Shown: one piece after another, positions 23,094 through 31,921 of the stretch
Layout of the letters: each line of letters starts with the position of its first letter
Position numbering within the stretch: the stretch's first letter is position 1
From: Devosia sp. 66-22
GTDB lineage: Bacteria; Pseudomonadota; Alphaproteobacteria; Rhizobiales; Devosiaceae
Direction: 5' to 3'
DNA length: 64,000 nucleotides
Assembly: GCA_001899065.1 (NCBI GenBank)
Contig: MKUZ01000017.1
Span: 310,001-374,000, forward strand
Made by a program: the position numbers and the translations under genes
The notes under the pieces: generated by a model
Databases searched by the model: none
What the model was told of the DNA's origin: nothing
Seen by the model: the letters and a program-made list of their open reading frames with translations, nothing else

Positions 23094-24991
23094 TGGCTTC
23101 TCCCGCACCGACGAGCAAAGCGCCGCGCGTGACCGCGGAAGGCTCGCTGCTCACCACCGTCCGCAATTTGTGGGGCTATATGTGGCCGGCGGGCAGGGCG
23201 GACCTCAAGCTGCGCGTGGTGCTCGCCATCGGCGCGCTGCTGCTGAGCAAGATCGCCACCACCTTCATCCCCTTTGCCTATAAGGGCATCATCGACGGCC
23301 TCAACCAGGCGGCCGGCAGCAACCAGGCGCTGGTGCTGGGCATTGCGGTGCCCATCGTGCTCGTCGTCGCCTATGGCGTGGGCAATATTCTCGACGCCGG
23401 CTTCCAGCAGCTGCGCGACATCCTGTTCGCGAGCGTCGGCCAGCACGCGGTCCGCAAGCTCGCCCGCGAGACGTTCGAGCACCTGCACAAGCTGAGCCTC
23501 CGCTTCCACCTCGCCCGTCGCACCGGCGGGCTGAGCCGGGTCATCGAGCGCGGCACCAAGGGCATCGAGACCATCGTGCGCTTCACGATGCTCAACACCG
23601 CGCCCACGGTGGTGGAGTTCGTCATCGTCGCCGTGGTCTTCGTGTGGATGTTCGGCGTGAGCTATCTGGGCGTGCTCGTCGTCACGATCTGGCTCTATCT
23701 CTATTTCACCATCAAAGCCTCGAACTGGCGCATCTCGATCCGCCGCGACATGAACGAGAGCGACACCGACGCCAACTCCAAGGCGATCGACAGCCTCTTG
23801 AACTTCGAGACGGTCAAGTACTTCGCCAACGAGCAGATGGAGGCGCAGCGCTTCGACAAATCGATGGAGCGCTACGAGCGCTCGGCGATCCGCATCTGGA
23901 CCTCGCTGGGCTATCTCAATTTCGGCCAGGCCGCGATCTTCTATGCCGGCGTCATCGTCATCGGCATCCTGTGCGTGCAGGGTGTGCTCGCCGGCCAGCT
24001 GACGATGGGCGACTTCGTGCTGCTCAACACGTTTCTGATGCAGATCTACCGCCCGCTCAACTTCATCGGTTTCGTCTATCGCGAAATCCGGCAGGGGCTC
24101 ACGGACATCGAGGAGATGTTCAAGCTGCTCGACCAGAATCCCGAGATCGAAGACAAGCCGGGCGCCGCGCCACTTGATATCAAGGGACCGGTCATCCGCT
24201 TCGATGATGTGACGTTCCACTACGATCCCGACCGTGAGATATTGAAGGGTATCAGCTTCGAGGTGCCCGCCGGCAAGACCACTGCGATCGTCGGGCCGAC
24301 CGGCGCGGGCAAATCGACCATCTCGCGGCTGCTGTTCCGATTCTACGACGTCACCGGCGGGCGGATCACCATCGACGGGCAGGACATCCGCGAGGTGACG
24401 CAGGCGTCGCTGCGCCACGCCATCGGCATGGTGCCGCAGGACACGGTGCTGTTCAACGACACCATCGCCTACAACATCCAGTACGGCCGCCCCGGCGCGT
24501 CGATGGACGAAATGCGCGAGGCGGCCGACCTCGCCCAGATCGGCCCGTTCATCGCCTCGCTGCCCAAGGGCTTCGACACACCGGTCGGCGAGCGCGGGCT
24601 TAAGCTCTCGGGCGGCGAGAAGCAGCGCGTGGCGATTGCACGTACCATCCTCAAGGGGCCGCCGATCCTCATCCTCGACGAGGCGACATCGGCGCTCGAC
24701 ACCAAGACCGAGCAGGACATCAAGGCGGCGCTCGACGCGGTGAGCCGCAATAGAACAACGCTCGTGATTGCGCACCGCCTGTCGACGGTGATCAATGCCG
24801 ACGAGATCATCGTATTGCGCGACGGCCTGATCGCCGAGCGCGGCACGCACCAGATGCTGCTGCTGCGCGACGGCCTCTATGCCCAGATGTGGGCGCGCCA
24901 GCGTGAGGCCAGCGAGGCCGAGGAGCGGGCGCGCGAGGCCGCCAACGACGCGCAGGGCTTCGTCAAGCGGGGCCTGCCCGCGGCCGAATGA
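23093..24991 (+). CDS. Atm1/HMT1-type ABC transporter (fused permease-ATPase)
   Basis: This 632-residue half-transporter joins a six-helix membrane domain (about residues 40-345) to a nucleotide-binding domain. The latter has Walker A GPTGAGKST near 405, the signature LSGGEKQR and Walker B ILILDEATSALD. Segments such as SLRFHLARRTGGLSRVIERGTKGIE and LNFETVKYFANE are characteristic of the Atm1/ABCB7/HMT1 group. That group exports glutathione persulphides or metal-thiol conjugates, and the bacterial NaAtm1 is a known heavy-metal exporter. Coupling to a cysteine-rich ArsR regulator supports a metal or thiol stress role over housekeeping Fe-S export. Confidence 0.93.
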   Translation: MASPAPTSKAPRVTAEGSLLTTVRNLWGYMWPAGRADLKLRVVLAIGALLLSKIATTFIPFAYKGIIDGLNQAAGSNQALVLGIAVPIVLVVAYGVGNILDAGFQQLRDILFASVGQHAVRKLARETFEHLHKLSLRFHLARRTGGLSRVIERGTKGIETIVRFTMLNTAPTVVEFVIVAVVFVWMFGVSYLGVLVVTIWLYLYFTIKASNWRISIRRDMNESDTDANSKAIDSLLNFETVKYFANEQMEAQRFDKSMERYERSAIRIWTSLGYLNFGQAAIFYAGVIVIGILCVQGVLAGQLTMGDFVLLNTFLMQIYRPLNFIGFVYREIRQGLTDIEEMFKLLDQNPEIEDKPGAAPLDIKGPVIRFDDVTFHYDPDREILKGISFEVPAGKTTAIVGPTGAGKSTISRLLFRFYDVTGGRITIDGQDIREVTQASLRHAIGMVPQDTVLFNDTIAYNIQYGRPGASMDEMREAADLAQIGPFIASLPKGFDTPVGERGLKLSGGEKQRVAIARTILKGPPILILDEATSALDTKTEQDIKAALDAVSRNRTTLVIAHRLSTVINADEIIVLRDGLIAERGTHQMLLLRDGLYAQMWARQREASEAEERAREAANDAQGFVKRGLPAAE

Positions 24992-25067
24992 GCGCACCTG
25001 GACTGCCGTAGACGTGCAGGACGAAGTCCTGGCGGAGCGGTCCCCGGACTTTGCAGGCGACGTCGCC

Positions 25068-25454
25068 TCAGGCGTGGGGGTCGAATGGTGCGGTGTTGGC
25101 GTGGAGCCAGGCCTCGATCACATCCTTGCGGAAAGAGCCAGCCTCGAGGTTGGAGTAGATGAAGCGCTCCGCTTGTTCGTTGCTTGCGGAAATGTCCGCG
25201 CCGTTGGCCTGCAGGAAGAGTTCGACGCAGGCATACGCGACGCGCTTGTTCCCATCGACGAAACCGTGGTTCATCGCCAGACTTTCCCAGAGGGCGGCAG
25301 CTTCTTCGATCAGGTCTGCATAATAGCCCGTCTGCGGCCGGAGCAGCGCGGACTCGATCAGACCGTGGTCGCGCACTCCGGACGCTCCACCGAACGTGCG
25401 AATGAGAACGTCGTGGATGCGAAGCACCTCGTCCAGCGTCAGATAGAAGGTCAT
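25068..25454 (-). CDS. doc: Doc-type (Fic fold) toxin of a type II toxin-antitoxin system
   Basis: The 128-residue protein is a short Fic/Doc domain with the active-site motif HGFVDGNKRVAYA near residue 66 (HxFxDGNKR). Doc toxins phosphorylate EF-Tu and stop translation; related Fic proteins AMPylate targets. It starts DEVLRIHDVLIRTFGG, typical of death-on-curing proteins. It follows the Phd-like antitoxin gene by 6 bases on the same strand, the usual antitoxin-first order. Confidence 0.9.
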   Translation of the reverse strand: MTFYLTLDEVLRIHDVLIRTFGGASGVRDHGLIESALLRPQTGYYADLIEEAAALWESLAMNHGFVDGNKRVAYACVELFLQANGADISASNEQAERFIYSNLEAGSFRKDVIEAWLHANTAPFDPHA

Positions 25455-25460
25455 CGCGAC

Positions 25461-25700
25461 CTACTTGGCGAGTGCTTCGTACAGCGACTTTCGCCGCTCA
25501 ACACTGCGCGCCAGAAGCTTGTCGACGAGGGGGCGAACCTTAGCCGAGCCCGCACGTCCGGTGAGCTCTGCATACTCCTCGGCCGACAGCATCACGGCGA
25601 CGTCGCGACCATTCTTCTGGATGCGGACGGGCTCCTTGCGGGCCATTTCGAGAACTTCGCCGAACTTATTCTTGGCGTCGGTGGCGGAAATCTCGACCAT
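25461..25700 (-). CDS. phd: Phd/YefM-type antitoxin
   Basis: The 79-residue protein begins MVEISATDAKNKFGEVLEMA, the canonical Phd/YefM DNA-binding N-terminus, with VAVMLSAEEYAEL after it. The C-terminal part, basic and helical, should wrap around the Doc toxin. The start at 25700 is behind a GGAG ribosome-binding site at about 8 bases. A start at 25739 would put coding sequence over the operator and -10 region, so it is rejected. Autorepression through the palindrome at 25714-25730 is likely. Confidence 0.88.
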   Translation of the reverse strand: MVEISATDAKNKFGEVLEMARKEPVRIQKNGRDVAVMLSAEEYAELTGRAGSAKVRPLVDKLLARSVERRKSLYEALAK

Positions 25701-25713
25701 CTGGCAGGCTCCA

Positions 25714-25730
25714 TTAGCTAGAATAGCTAA
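25714..25730 (-). promoter_or_regulatory. Palindromic operator of the phd-doc operon
   Basis: TTAGCTA-GAA-TAGCTAA is a perfect inverted repeat with 7-base arms and a 3-base spacer, 14 bases upstream of the antitoxin start. It begins at the last base of the candidate -10 box. Phd antitoxins bind palindromes at this position in known systems. Confidence 0.6.
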
Positions 25731-25757
25731 AATAGACAATCGTCAGAGCTATTACAA
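25729..25757 (-). promoter_or_regulatory. Promoter of the phd-doc operon
   Basis: On the minus strand TTGTAA (25757-25752) and TATTTT (25734-25729) are 17 bases apart, and the operator palindrome follows directly. This local AT-rich patch stands out from the GC-rich surroundings. Confidence 0.55.
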
Positions 25758-25763
25758 GCCGCC

Positions 25764-25793
25764 AAAAACGAAAGGCCCGGATCGCTCCGGGCC
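25764..25793 (-). terminator. Rho-independent terminator after the RND efflux operon
   Basis: GGCCCGGA (25774-25781) and TCCGGGCC (25786-25793) form a perfect 8-base stem with a 4-base loop. On the minus strand it is followed by TTTCGTTTTT. It lies just after the RND permease stop codon. Confidence 0.85.
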
Positions 25794-25800
25794 TTCTTGG

Positions 25801-28800
25801 CTATTCCGCTGCCTGGCGGTTGCCGTCTTCGTCGTTGGCCGGTTTCGGCCGGGCCGGCGGGGTGGCCGGGAGGGCAGGGGGCGCCTCGGGGACGTCGACC
25901 ACTTCGCCGTCCGGCGTGACCGCCTTGGTGCGGGGGCGGAAGACCATGGCCCACAGACGGCCGGGCAGGTGCAGCAGGCCCAGGAAGAAGCGGGCGAACT
26001 GGTGACCGGCCACCTTGGGGGCGACGATCATCACCGGCACCATCACCAGCGTGAGCGCGGTGGACACGAACAGGCCCGAAACCAGCGCCGCGCTGAGGTG
26101 GATGAACCACGAGCCGGCAAGACCGCCGACTACGATCTCGCGGCGGATGAAGTCGAACTCGACGTTCAGCGCCATCGGGATCACGCCCAGCGCAGTCACG
26201 GTGGCGGTGAGCAGAACCGGGCGGACGCGCTGGCTCATGGTGAGCAGCATCGCCTTGATCGGCTCGACGCCATCGTCGCGGGTGTAGTGGTTGTAGGTGT
26301 CGGTGAGCACGATGCCGTTCTTCACCACGATACCGGCGAGCGCCACGATGCCGAGGCCGGTCATGATCGCCGAGAACGACATTCCAGTGACCATCAGGCC
26401 AAGGAACACGCCCGCGAGCGACATGATGACCGTCGAGATCGTGACGAACACCTGCCAGAACGAATTGTACTCGAGCAGCAGGATGAAGAAGATCAGGAAC
26501 AGCGCCATGCTGAAGGCGGTGACGATGAAGGCGTTGGTGTCGCCGATCTGCTCGTCTGCACCGCCGAAGGCAAGGTTCGTCGTGGCGGGGATGGTGCCGG
26601 CCTTGACCTGCTCGTCCCACCAACTCTTGACCTGGTCGACCTTGGCGTCGGCCGCGATCGGGTTGCCCTGCGCATCGTTGGGCAGCAGGTTGGCGGCGAC
26701 GTTCATCGAGTAGATGCCGTTGCGGCGGCTGAGATTGGCCGTCTTGGGCACCGCCTTGCGCTCGATGAAGTTGCTGACCGGCACGAGGCCCTGCGCGGTG
26801 ACGATGCGCAGCGAGTCGAGCGCATCGAAGGTCCGCTCGCCCTCAGGCAGGCGAACACGGATGTCGAGCTCGTCGGTCGCATCGTCGGGACGATAGGAAC
26901 CGATACGCACGCCGCCCGTCACGAGCTGCACATAGGGGCTGAGCTCGCGCACGCCGACGCCGTACTTGGCCGCGGCGACGCGATCGATGGTGATCTCCCA
27001 GTCGATGCCGGGGGACGGACGGCCGTCCTCGACGTCGATGGTGTCGCCCAGGTCGTTTTCGACGAAGCTGCGCACCTTCTCGACCACCGGCAGGAGGTCG
27101 GAATAGAGCGTGCTCTCGACGCGCAGGTTGATCGCCTTGCCGGCGGGAGGGCCGTTCTCGACGCTCGAAATCTGCACGTCGAGACCCGGGATGTCGGCCA
27201 CCGCGGTGCGGATGTCGGCGAAGATCTTGGAGGCCGGGTAGCGCTCGTTCCACGGCATCAGCTGCAGGCTGAAGCTGCCGATGGTGTCGGTGGGCGAGCC
27301 GCCGCTCATCATGCCGTCGCCGCCGCCGAAGGCCATCACGGAGTCCTGGATGCCCTGGACGGTGAGGATCTTCTGCTCGACTTCCATCAGCAGGTCGCGC
27401 ACTTCGATCGGCGAATAGTTGCCGCGGGCGATCACATTGACCGTGCCGTATTCGGGCTCGGACGCCGGGAAAGCCTCGCTGCGCACGCCGGCGCCGGCAT
27501 AGGCGACGAAGATGCCGATGACGATGGCAAAGCCGATGGGCAGCGTGACCAGCGGATAGTGCAACAGGCGCGACATGATGCGGACATAGACGCCGGTGAG
27601 GCCGCCCACCTTCTTCATGTCGAACTTGTCGGGATACATGACGATGTCGGCCTTGGCCTTCTCCTCGGGATCGACATGCGCCTTGGCGATGAACGCGCCA
27701 ATGATGGGCATGAAGACCAGCGCCGAGATCAGCGAGGCACACATCACCACGATCACGATGATCGGCAGGTAGCTCATGAACTTGCCGATGATGCCCGGCC
27801 AGAAGAGCAGGGGGATGAAGGCACCCAGCGTGGTGAAGGTGGCCGACACGACCGGTACGAACATCTTGCGCGCGGCAAGGATGAACGCTTCCTTCTTGCT
27901 CACGCCTTCCTGCAGCTTTCGCTCGGCATATTCGACGACCACGATGGGGTCGTCCACGAGCACGCCCACGGCGAGCACGAGGCCGAACATGATCATCATG
28001 TTGATGGTCATGCCCAGGATGCTGACGACGAGGAAAGCCATCATGAAGGAGATCGGGATGGAGAGGCCGATCATGATGGCGGCGCGCCAGCCGAGGGTGG
28101 CGACGCAGGTGATCAGAACCAGCGCGACCGCGGTGAGCACCGCCGCCTCGAGCGACCGGAAGAGCTGCTTGGTGCTCTCGGCCTGATCGAGCAGGAACGA
28201 GTGCTGCACGCCCTGCGGCCAGCTGGCGGTGACCTCGGTCGCGACGCGCCGGACTTCGTCCGACACGGTGATGACGTTGGTGCCAAGCTTCTTGATCACG
28301 CCCAGCGTGATGGCGGGGGAGCCATTGACGTTGGCGTAGCTGGTCGCGTCCTCGAAGGTACGCGTGATGGTCGCCACGTCGCCGAAGGTGACGACGGTGT
28401 CGCCCACCGTCTTGAGCGGCAGGTTGTAGACGTCCTCGGCCGTGGTGATGAGGCCGGGGACCTCGACGTTGAACGAGCCCTGGCCGGTGTCGAGCGTGCC
28501 GCCCGGCACCACCATGTTGTTCTTGGCGAGCGCGTCGAACAGCTGGCTGGCGGTGAGGTTGTAGGCGTCGAGGCGGTTGAGGTCGATGGTGACCTGGAGC
28601 ACTTCGTCGCGCGAACCGGAGATCGACACCGACTGCACGTCGGGCAGCTTCTCGAGCTCGTCGCGCAGCGCCTTGGCGTTCTGCACCAGCGCGCGCTCGG
28701 GCACGTCGCCATAGACCGCGACGTTGATCGAGGGCATGCCCGAGAACGAGATCTCGGTGACCGTGGGGGTCGTCGCGTCGCTCGGCAGTTCGCCGGTGAC

Positions 28801-29145
28801 GCCGTCGATGGCCGCGCGGATATCCTGCAGCGCCTTGTCGCCGTCGACATTGACGTCGAACTCGAGGAACACCGAGGCGTGGCCGGTGGTCGAGGTCGTC
28901 GTGTAATTGACGAGGCCGTCGACTTCCTTGACGCGGTCCTCGATCGGCTTGGCGAGGAGCCGCTCGGCGTCGCCCGGCGACACGCCGGTCTGGCTCACCG
29001 AAACGTAGAAGTAGGGAATGTCGATTGCCGGGAAACTCTCCTTGGGCAGCGACGTGTAGCTGATGCCGCCGGCAACAAGCAGCAGGGCCATCACCGTAAG
29101 GACGACCCTGGGCATGCGCAGGACGCGCTCGAGGAAGTTCATCAT
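25801..29145 (-). CDS. RND efflux pump, inner-membrane permease
   Basis: This 1114-residue AcrB/MexB-like permease is a proton-driven exporter spanning the inner membrane and periplasm. The first 30 residues hold TM1 and the porter domains follow. TM4 carries the proton-relay pair in AVGVLVDDPIVVVEYAER. A second repeat begins near residue 535, and hydrophobic TM clusters lie at about 340-470 and 860-1040. It carries a longer than usual polar C-terminal tail of about 50 residues rich in Pro, Ala and Asp. The adaptor gene upstream overlaps it by 4 bases. No outer-membrane channel gene is adjacent, so a TolC-like protein must come from elsewhere. Substrate unknown. Confidence 0.93.
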   Translation of the reverse strand: MMNFLERVLRMPRVVLTVMALLLVAGGISYTSLPKESFPAIDIPYFYVSVSQTGVSPGDAERLLAKPIEDRVKEVDGLVNYTTTSTTGHASVFLEFDVNVDGDKALQDIRAAIDGVTGELPSDATTPTVTEISFSGMPSINVAVYGDVPERALVQNAKALRDELEKLPDVQSVSISGSRDEVLQVTIDLNRLDAYNLTASQLFDALAKNNMVVPGGTLDTGQGSFNVEVPGLITTAEDVYNLPLKTVGDTVVTFGDVATITRTFEDATSYANVNGSPAITLGVIKKLGTNVITVSDEVRRVATEVTASWPQGVQHSFLLDQAESTKQLFRSLEAAVLTAVALVLITCVATLGWRAAIMIGLSIPISFMMAFLVVSILGMTINMMIMFGLVLAVGVLVDDPIVVVEYAERKLQEGVSKKEAFILAARKMFVPVVSATFTTLGAFIPLLFWPGIIGKFMSYLPIIVIVVMCASLISALVFMPIIGAFIAKAHVDPEEKAKADIVMYPDKFDMKKVGGLTGVYVRIMSRLLHYPLVTLPIGFAIVIGIFVAYAGAGVRSEAFPASEPEYGTVNVIARGNYSPIEVRDLLMEVEQKILTVQGIQDSVMAFGGGDGMMSGGSPTDTIGSFSLQLMPWNERYPASKIFADIRTAVADIPGLDVQISSVENGPPAGKAINLRVESTLYSDLLPVVEKVRSFVENDLGDTIDVEDGRPSPGIDWEITIDRVAAAKYGVGVRELSPYVQLVTGGVRIGSYRPDDATDELDIRVRLPEGERTFDALDSLRIVTAQGLVPVSNFIERKAVPKTANLSRRNGIYSMNVAANLLPNDAQGNPIAADAKVDQVKSWWDEQVKAGTIPATTNLAFGGADEQIGDTNAFIVTAFSMALFLIFFILLLEYNSFWQVFVTISTVIMSLAGVFLGLMVTGMSFSAIMTGLGIVALAGIVVKNGIVLTDTYNHYTRDDGVEPIKAMLLTMSQRVRPVLLTATVTALGVIPMALNVEFDFIRREIVVGGLAGSWFIHLSAALVSGLFVSTALTLVMVPVMIVAPKVAGHQFARFFLGLLHLPGRLWAMVFRPRTKAVTPDGEVVDVPEAPPALPATPPARPKPANDEDGNRQAAE

Positions 29146-30365
29146 GTTGCGGCAGGCTCCCCGTCTGCAGTCTTTGCATCGACGATCTGGCCGGGCTGGA
29201 CGAATTCCTGTCCGACGGTAATCACATTGACGCTGAAGGGCAGGCCGGTGACCCAGACGCCTTCACGCGTATCCCGGATGATGGTCACGGGATGGAAGGC
29301 AACCTTGTTGCCCGCTTCGACTGTGCGGATGCCCAGCACGCCGTCATCGTCGAGCGTGAGGACGGACTGCGGCAGGACGTGGACCGGCGCGGTGCCGACA
29401 TTGACCACCGCCTCGGCGGTGATGCCGTCGCGCAGCTTGAGGTCGGCGTTGGGCAGGTCGATCTCGACCGGGAACGACCGGGTCGCGTCATCGGCGGTGG
29501 GCGCGATGTAGCTGACGGTGCCCTCGGCCTTGTCGCCGGTGATGGTGGTCACGGCGGCCTTGAGGCCGAGCCGCGCGTACTGGATGCGGGCCTCGGGGAC
29601 CGAGGCGATGAACAGCATCGGGTCGAGCTCGACGACAGTGGCGCAGGGCTGGCCCATCGAGAGCATGCTGCCTACGGTGGTCATGGGGTCGCTGACGGTA
29701 CCGGCGATGTCGCTCTTGATGACGGTGCGGTCGAGCTCGAGCTGCGCGTTCTGCAACTGCGCCTGCGCGCCCTTGAGTTGCGCCTCGACGGCGAGGGTGG
29801 TGTTGGAAGCGGCAACGCCCTTCTTCACCAGCTCGAGATTGGCATTGTAGGCCGTCTGCGCCTGGTCGACAGCGGCCTGCGCCTGGTCGACCGCGAGCTT
29901 GCGGGCGCCCTGGTCGAGCGTGCACATGGTGTCGCCGGCCTTGACGGCCTGACCCTTCTTGACCGCCACCGACTGCACGATGCCCGAGGTCTGCGCCACG
30001 ACATTGACGCTCGACTTGGCCTTGGTGCGGCCGCGCAGCGGCACTTCGATCGGCATGTTCTGGGCGGTGACGACGGCGATGCGCACCGAGCGCGGCGCGG
30101 CCGCTTCACCGCCGCCGGCCTGCTCATTGCGCTCGGCAATGGTCAGCTCGGGGTCGACGTGGCCGACCTGCTCGCCATGATCGTTGATGTGGGAGTCGTT
30201 GATGGCGTCGGTCAGCGGACCGCCGTCCTTCTCGACCAGCGAGACGATGTTCCGCTCGCCATTACCTGGACCGTTGCCGCCGGTTACGAGGATGCCCGAG
30301 GCCATCCAGATCGCCAGACCGAGCACGATGACGAGCGCGATGCCGTAGGAGTAAATCGCACGCAT
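29142..30365 (-). CDS. RND efflux pump, periplasmic adaptor (membrane fusion protein)
   Basis: The 407-residue adaptor has one N-terminal membrane anchor (about residues 6-27) and a flexible acidic region to about 95. A lipoyl-like domain (VVAQTSGIVQSVAVKKGQAVKAGDTM) follows, then a helical hairpin rich in Ala and Gln (VDQAQAAVDQAQTAYNANLE) and beta-barrel and membrane-proximal domains. It links the RND permease to an outer-membrane channel. The extended linker before the lipoyl domain is longer than in AcrA. It is the middle gene of padR-adaptor-permease. Confidence 0.92.
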   Translation of the reverse strand: MRAIYSYGIALVIVLGLAIWMASGILVTGGNGPGNGERNIVSLVEKDGGPLTDAINDSHINDHGEQVGHVDPELTIAERNEQAGGGEAAAPRSVRIAVVTAQNMPIEVPLRGRTKAKSSVNVVAQTSGIVQSVAVKKGQAVKAGDTMCTLDQGARKLAVDQAQAAVDQAQTAYNANLELVKKGVAASNTTLAVEAQLKGAQAQLQNAQLELDRTVIKSDIAGTVSDPMTTVGSMLSMGQPCATVVELDPMLFIASVPEARIQYARLGLKAAVTTITGDKAEGTVSYIAPTADDATRSFPVEIDLPNADLKLRDGITAEAVVNVGTAPVHVLPQSVLTLDDDGVLGIRTVEAGNKVAFHPVTIIRDTREGVWVTGLPFSVNVITVGQEFVQPGQIVDAKTADGEPAAT

Positions 30366-30379
30366 TGAGAAAATGCCCT

Positions 30380-30922
30380 CTATTCCGCGGCAGCAGCGGC
30401 ATCCGGCCGCGCCATCGCGATCAATTCGCCCATGTGGGCTTCGATATGGTCACGCGCAAACGCCATGCAAGATCGGCCATGGTCGATTATCCAGCGATCG
30501 GCGGGACTGGTGTGGTTGGTGGCGAGCCGATCCATTTCGGCGACCGCCTGGTCGAGCGATTCGAGGCGCTCATTGAGCCGCTGGATGACCAACGACTGAG
30601 GTAGTTCTGGCGCAAAGCGCGCGAACAGCATGAACTCGCTGCGGTACTCATCCTCGCCCAGCTTGTCGAACAGCGAGTTGATGAATTCGCGGCGGCCCAA
30701 TTCGGTGATCGAGTAGATCTTCTTGGAGGGCCGGCCGTCCTGCCGGGCGACGCGCGAGGTGACGAACTTGTCCGCCTCGAGCTTCTGCAACGCCGGATAG
30801 ATCGCGCCATAGCTGGCGTCGATGAAGTAGGAGTACTCCCCTTCGACGCTGAGCTTGCGGATCTCGTAGCCGGTCGCCTCGCCATCATAGAGGATGGACA
30901 GGCAGATGGTGCGGACGTTCAT
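30380..30922 (-). CDS. PadR family transcriptional regulator
   Basis: The 180-residue protein starts NVRTICLSILYDGEATGYEIRKL and has the winged helix with ASYGAIYPALQKLEADKFV, the conserved PadR recognition helix and wing. A C-terminal helical dimerisation region (about 95-165) follows. PadR proteins usually repress adjacent efflux or detoxification genes until they bind a ligand. It is the first gene of the RND operon, 14 bases before the adaptor. The ATG at 30922 is used because the longer frame would run through the repeat at 30940-30965. Confidence 0.9.
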   Translation of the reverse strand: MNVRTICLSILYDGEATGYEIRKLSVEGEYSYFIDASYGAIYPALQKLEADKFVTSRVARQDGRPSKKIYSITELGRREFINSLFDKLGEDEYRSEFMLFARFAPELPQSLVIQRLNERLESLDQAVAEMDRLATNHTSPADRWIIDHGRSCMAFARDHIEAHMGELIAMARPDAAAAAE

Positions 30923-30939
30923 GAGCAGGTGACTAGGCC

Positions 30940-30965
30940 ATATGCTGGGCAAGAATATGCCGGGC
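30940..30965 (-). promoter_or_regulatory. Direct repeat upstream of padR, candidate operator
   Basis: ATATGCTGGGC (30940-30950) and ATATGCCGGGC (30955-30965) match at 10 of 11 bases with a 15-base period. CATAT and ATATG also form a short inverted repeat across the site. It ends 17 bases upstream of the padR start, where an autorepressor site is expected. Confidence 0.4.
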
Positions 30966-31035
30966 CTATATACGCACACGGAAGTGACCACAAGCGCGCG
31001 CCACGCATGTAAGCCATGCGCGGTTAACGGGACCT

Positions 31036-31833
31036 TCAGCCGGCCGAAAGCGCTTTCTGCATTTCCGACACACCCTTAGCGGCTAGTTCGAGCGAGGCGG
31101 CAGCCATGAAAAACGGGTTCAGGTGATCGCCGCCACGGCCGTAGGTGAGGGGCCGGCCGTCGAGGGTGAGCACAGCGCCGCCGGCCGCCTCGAGAATCGC
31201 CTGGCCGGCCGCGGTGTCCCATTCGCAGGTGGGCGTGAAGCGCGGATAGAGCTGGGCGTCGCCCTTGGCGAGCAGGCAGAATTTGAGCGAGGAGCCAACC
31301 GAAACGTCCTCCGTGACGACGAGGGCGTCGCAGAACCCCTTGAGTGCATCGTGGCCGTGCGAGCGGGACGCGACCACCCGCATCGGGTGGTTGGGATTGG
31401 TCCGGATGGGCAGGAGCTCGTTGCGGTAGTTGATCTCGAACGCCCCGTCCGGCCCGCCCAGATAGGTGGCGCCGGAGGCGGGGGCGAGGATGACGCCGCG
31501 GGTCGGGCGCCCGCCCTCGATGAGCGCGATATTGACGGTGAACTCGCCGTTACGCTTGAGGAATTCCTTGGTGCCGTCGAGCGGGTCGATGCAGAAGAAG
31601 CGGTCGCCCAGCTCGGGAACATGGCCGGCCGCCACGCTTTCCTCGGCGAGGAATGGCAGGCCCGTCGGCGCCAGCAGCTTGAGGATGGCGGTTTCGGCGC
31701 GCTGGTCGGCCAGCGTCACCGGCGAGCCATCGGCCTTCTCGTAGATGTCGAACTCGTCCAGATAGATGTCCATGATCGGCGCGGCGGCGGCGCGCGCGGC
31801 GGCGAGCATGAGGTCGAGCAGCTTGTCCGGCAT
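31036..31833 (-). CDS. cysQ: 3'(2'),5'-bisphosphate nucleotidase
   Basis: CysQ hydrolyses 3'-phosphoadenosine 5'-phosphate, a by-product of sulphate assimilation, to AMP. The 265-residue inositol-monophosphatase-fold protein has EESV near residue 66 and the metal-binding DPLDGTKEF near 83. TCEWDTAAGQAILEAAGG near 205 completes the lithium-sensitive phosphatase active site. DGTKEF is the form typical of CysQ rather than of inositol monophosphatases (DGTxNF). No sulphate-assimilation genes are adjacent. Confidence 0.93.
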   Translation of the reverse strand: MPDKLLDLMLAAARAAAAPIMDIYLDEFDIYEKADGSPVTLADQRAETAILKLLAPTGLPFLAEESVAAGHVPELGDRFFCIDPLDGTKEFLKRNGEFTVNIALIEGGRPTRGVILAPASGATYLGGPDGAFEINYRNELLPIRTNPNHPMRVVASRSHGHDALKGFCDALVVTEDVSVGSSLKFCLLAKGDAQLYPRFTPTCEWDTAAGQAILEAAGGAVLTLDGRPLTYGRGGDHLNPFFMAAASLELAAKGVSEMQKALSAG

Positions 31834-31921
31834 CCGGCGAAATCCTGTGTCGGCGGCGGTTTAGGGCGCGCTTGGGCGCCTGTCTATCGACAAAGCGTCC
31901 ACAGTCGGGGAAGAACGGGCC

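Noticed and set aside
25465-29511. Very long plus-strand open frame opposite the RND permease
   Set aside because: It is antisense to a clear RND gene, is rich in His, Arg, Asp and Gly, and has no domain sense; GC-rich codon bias opens the antisense frame.
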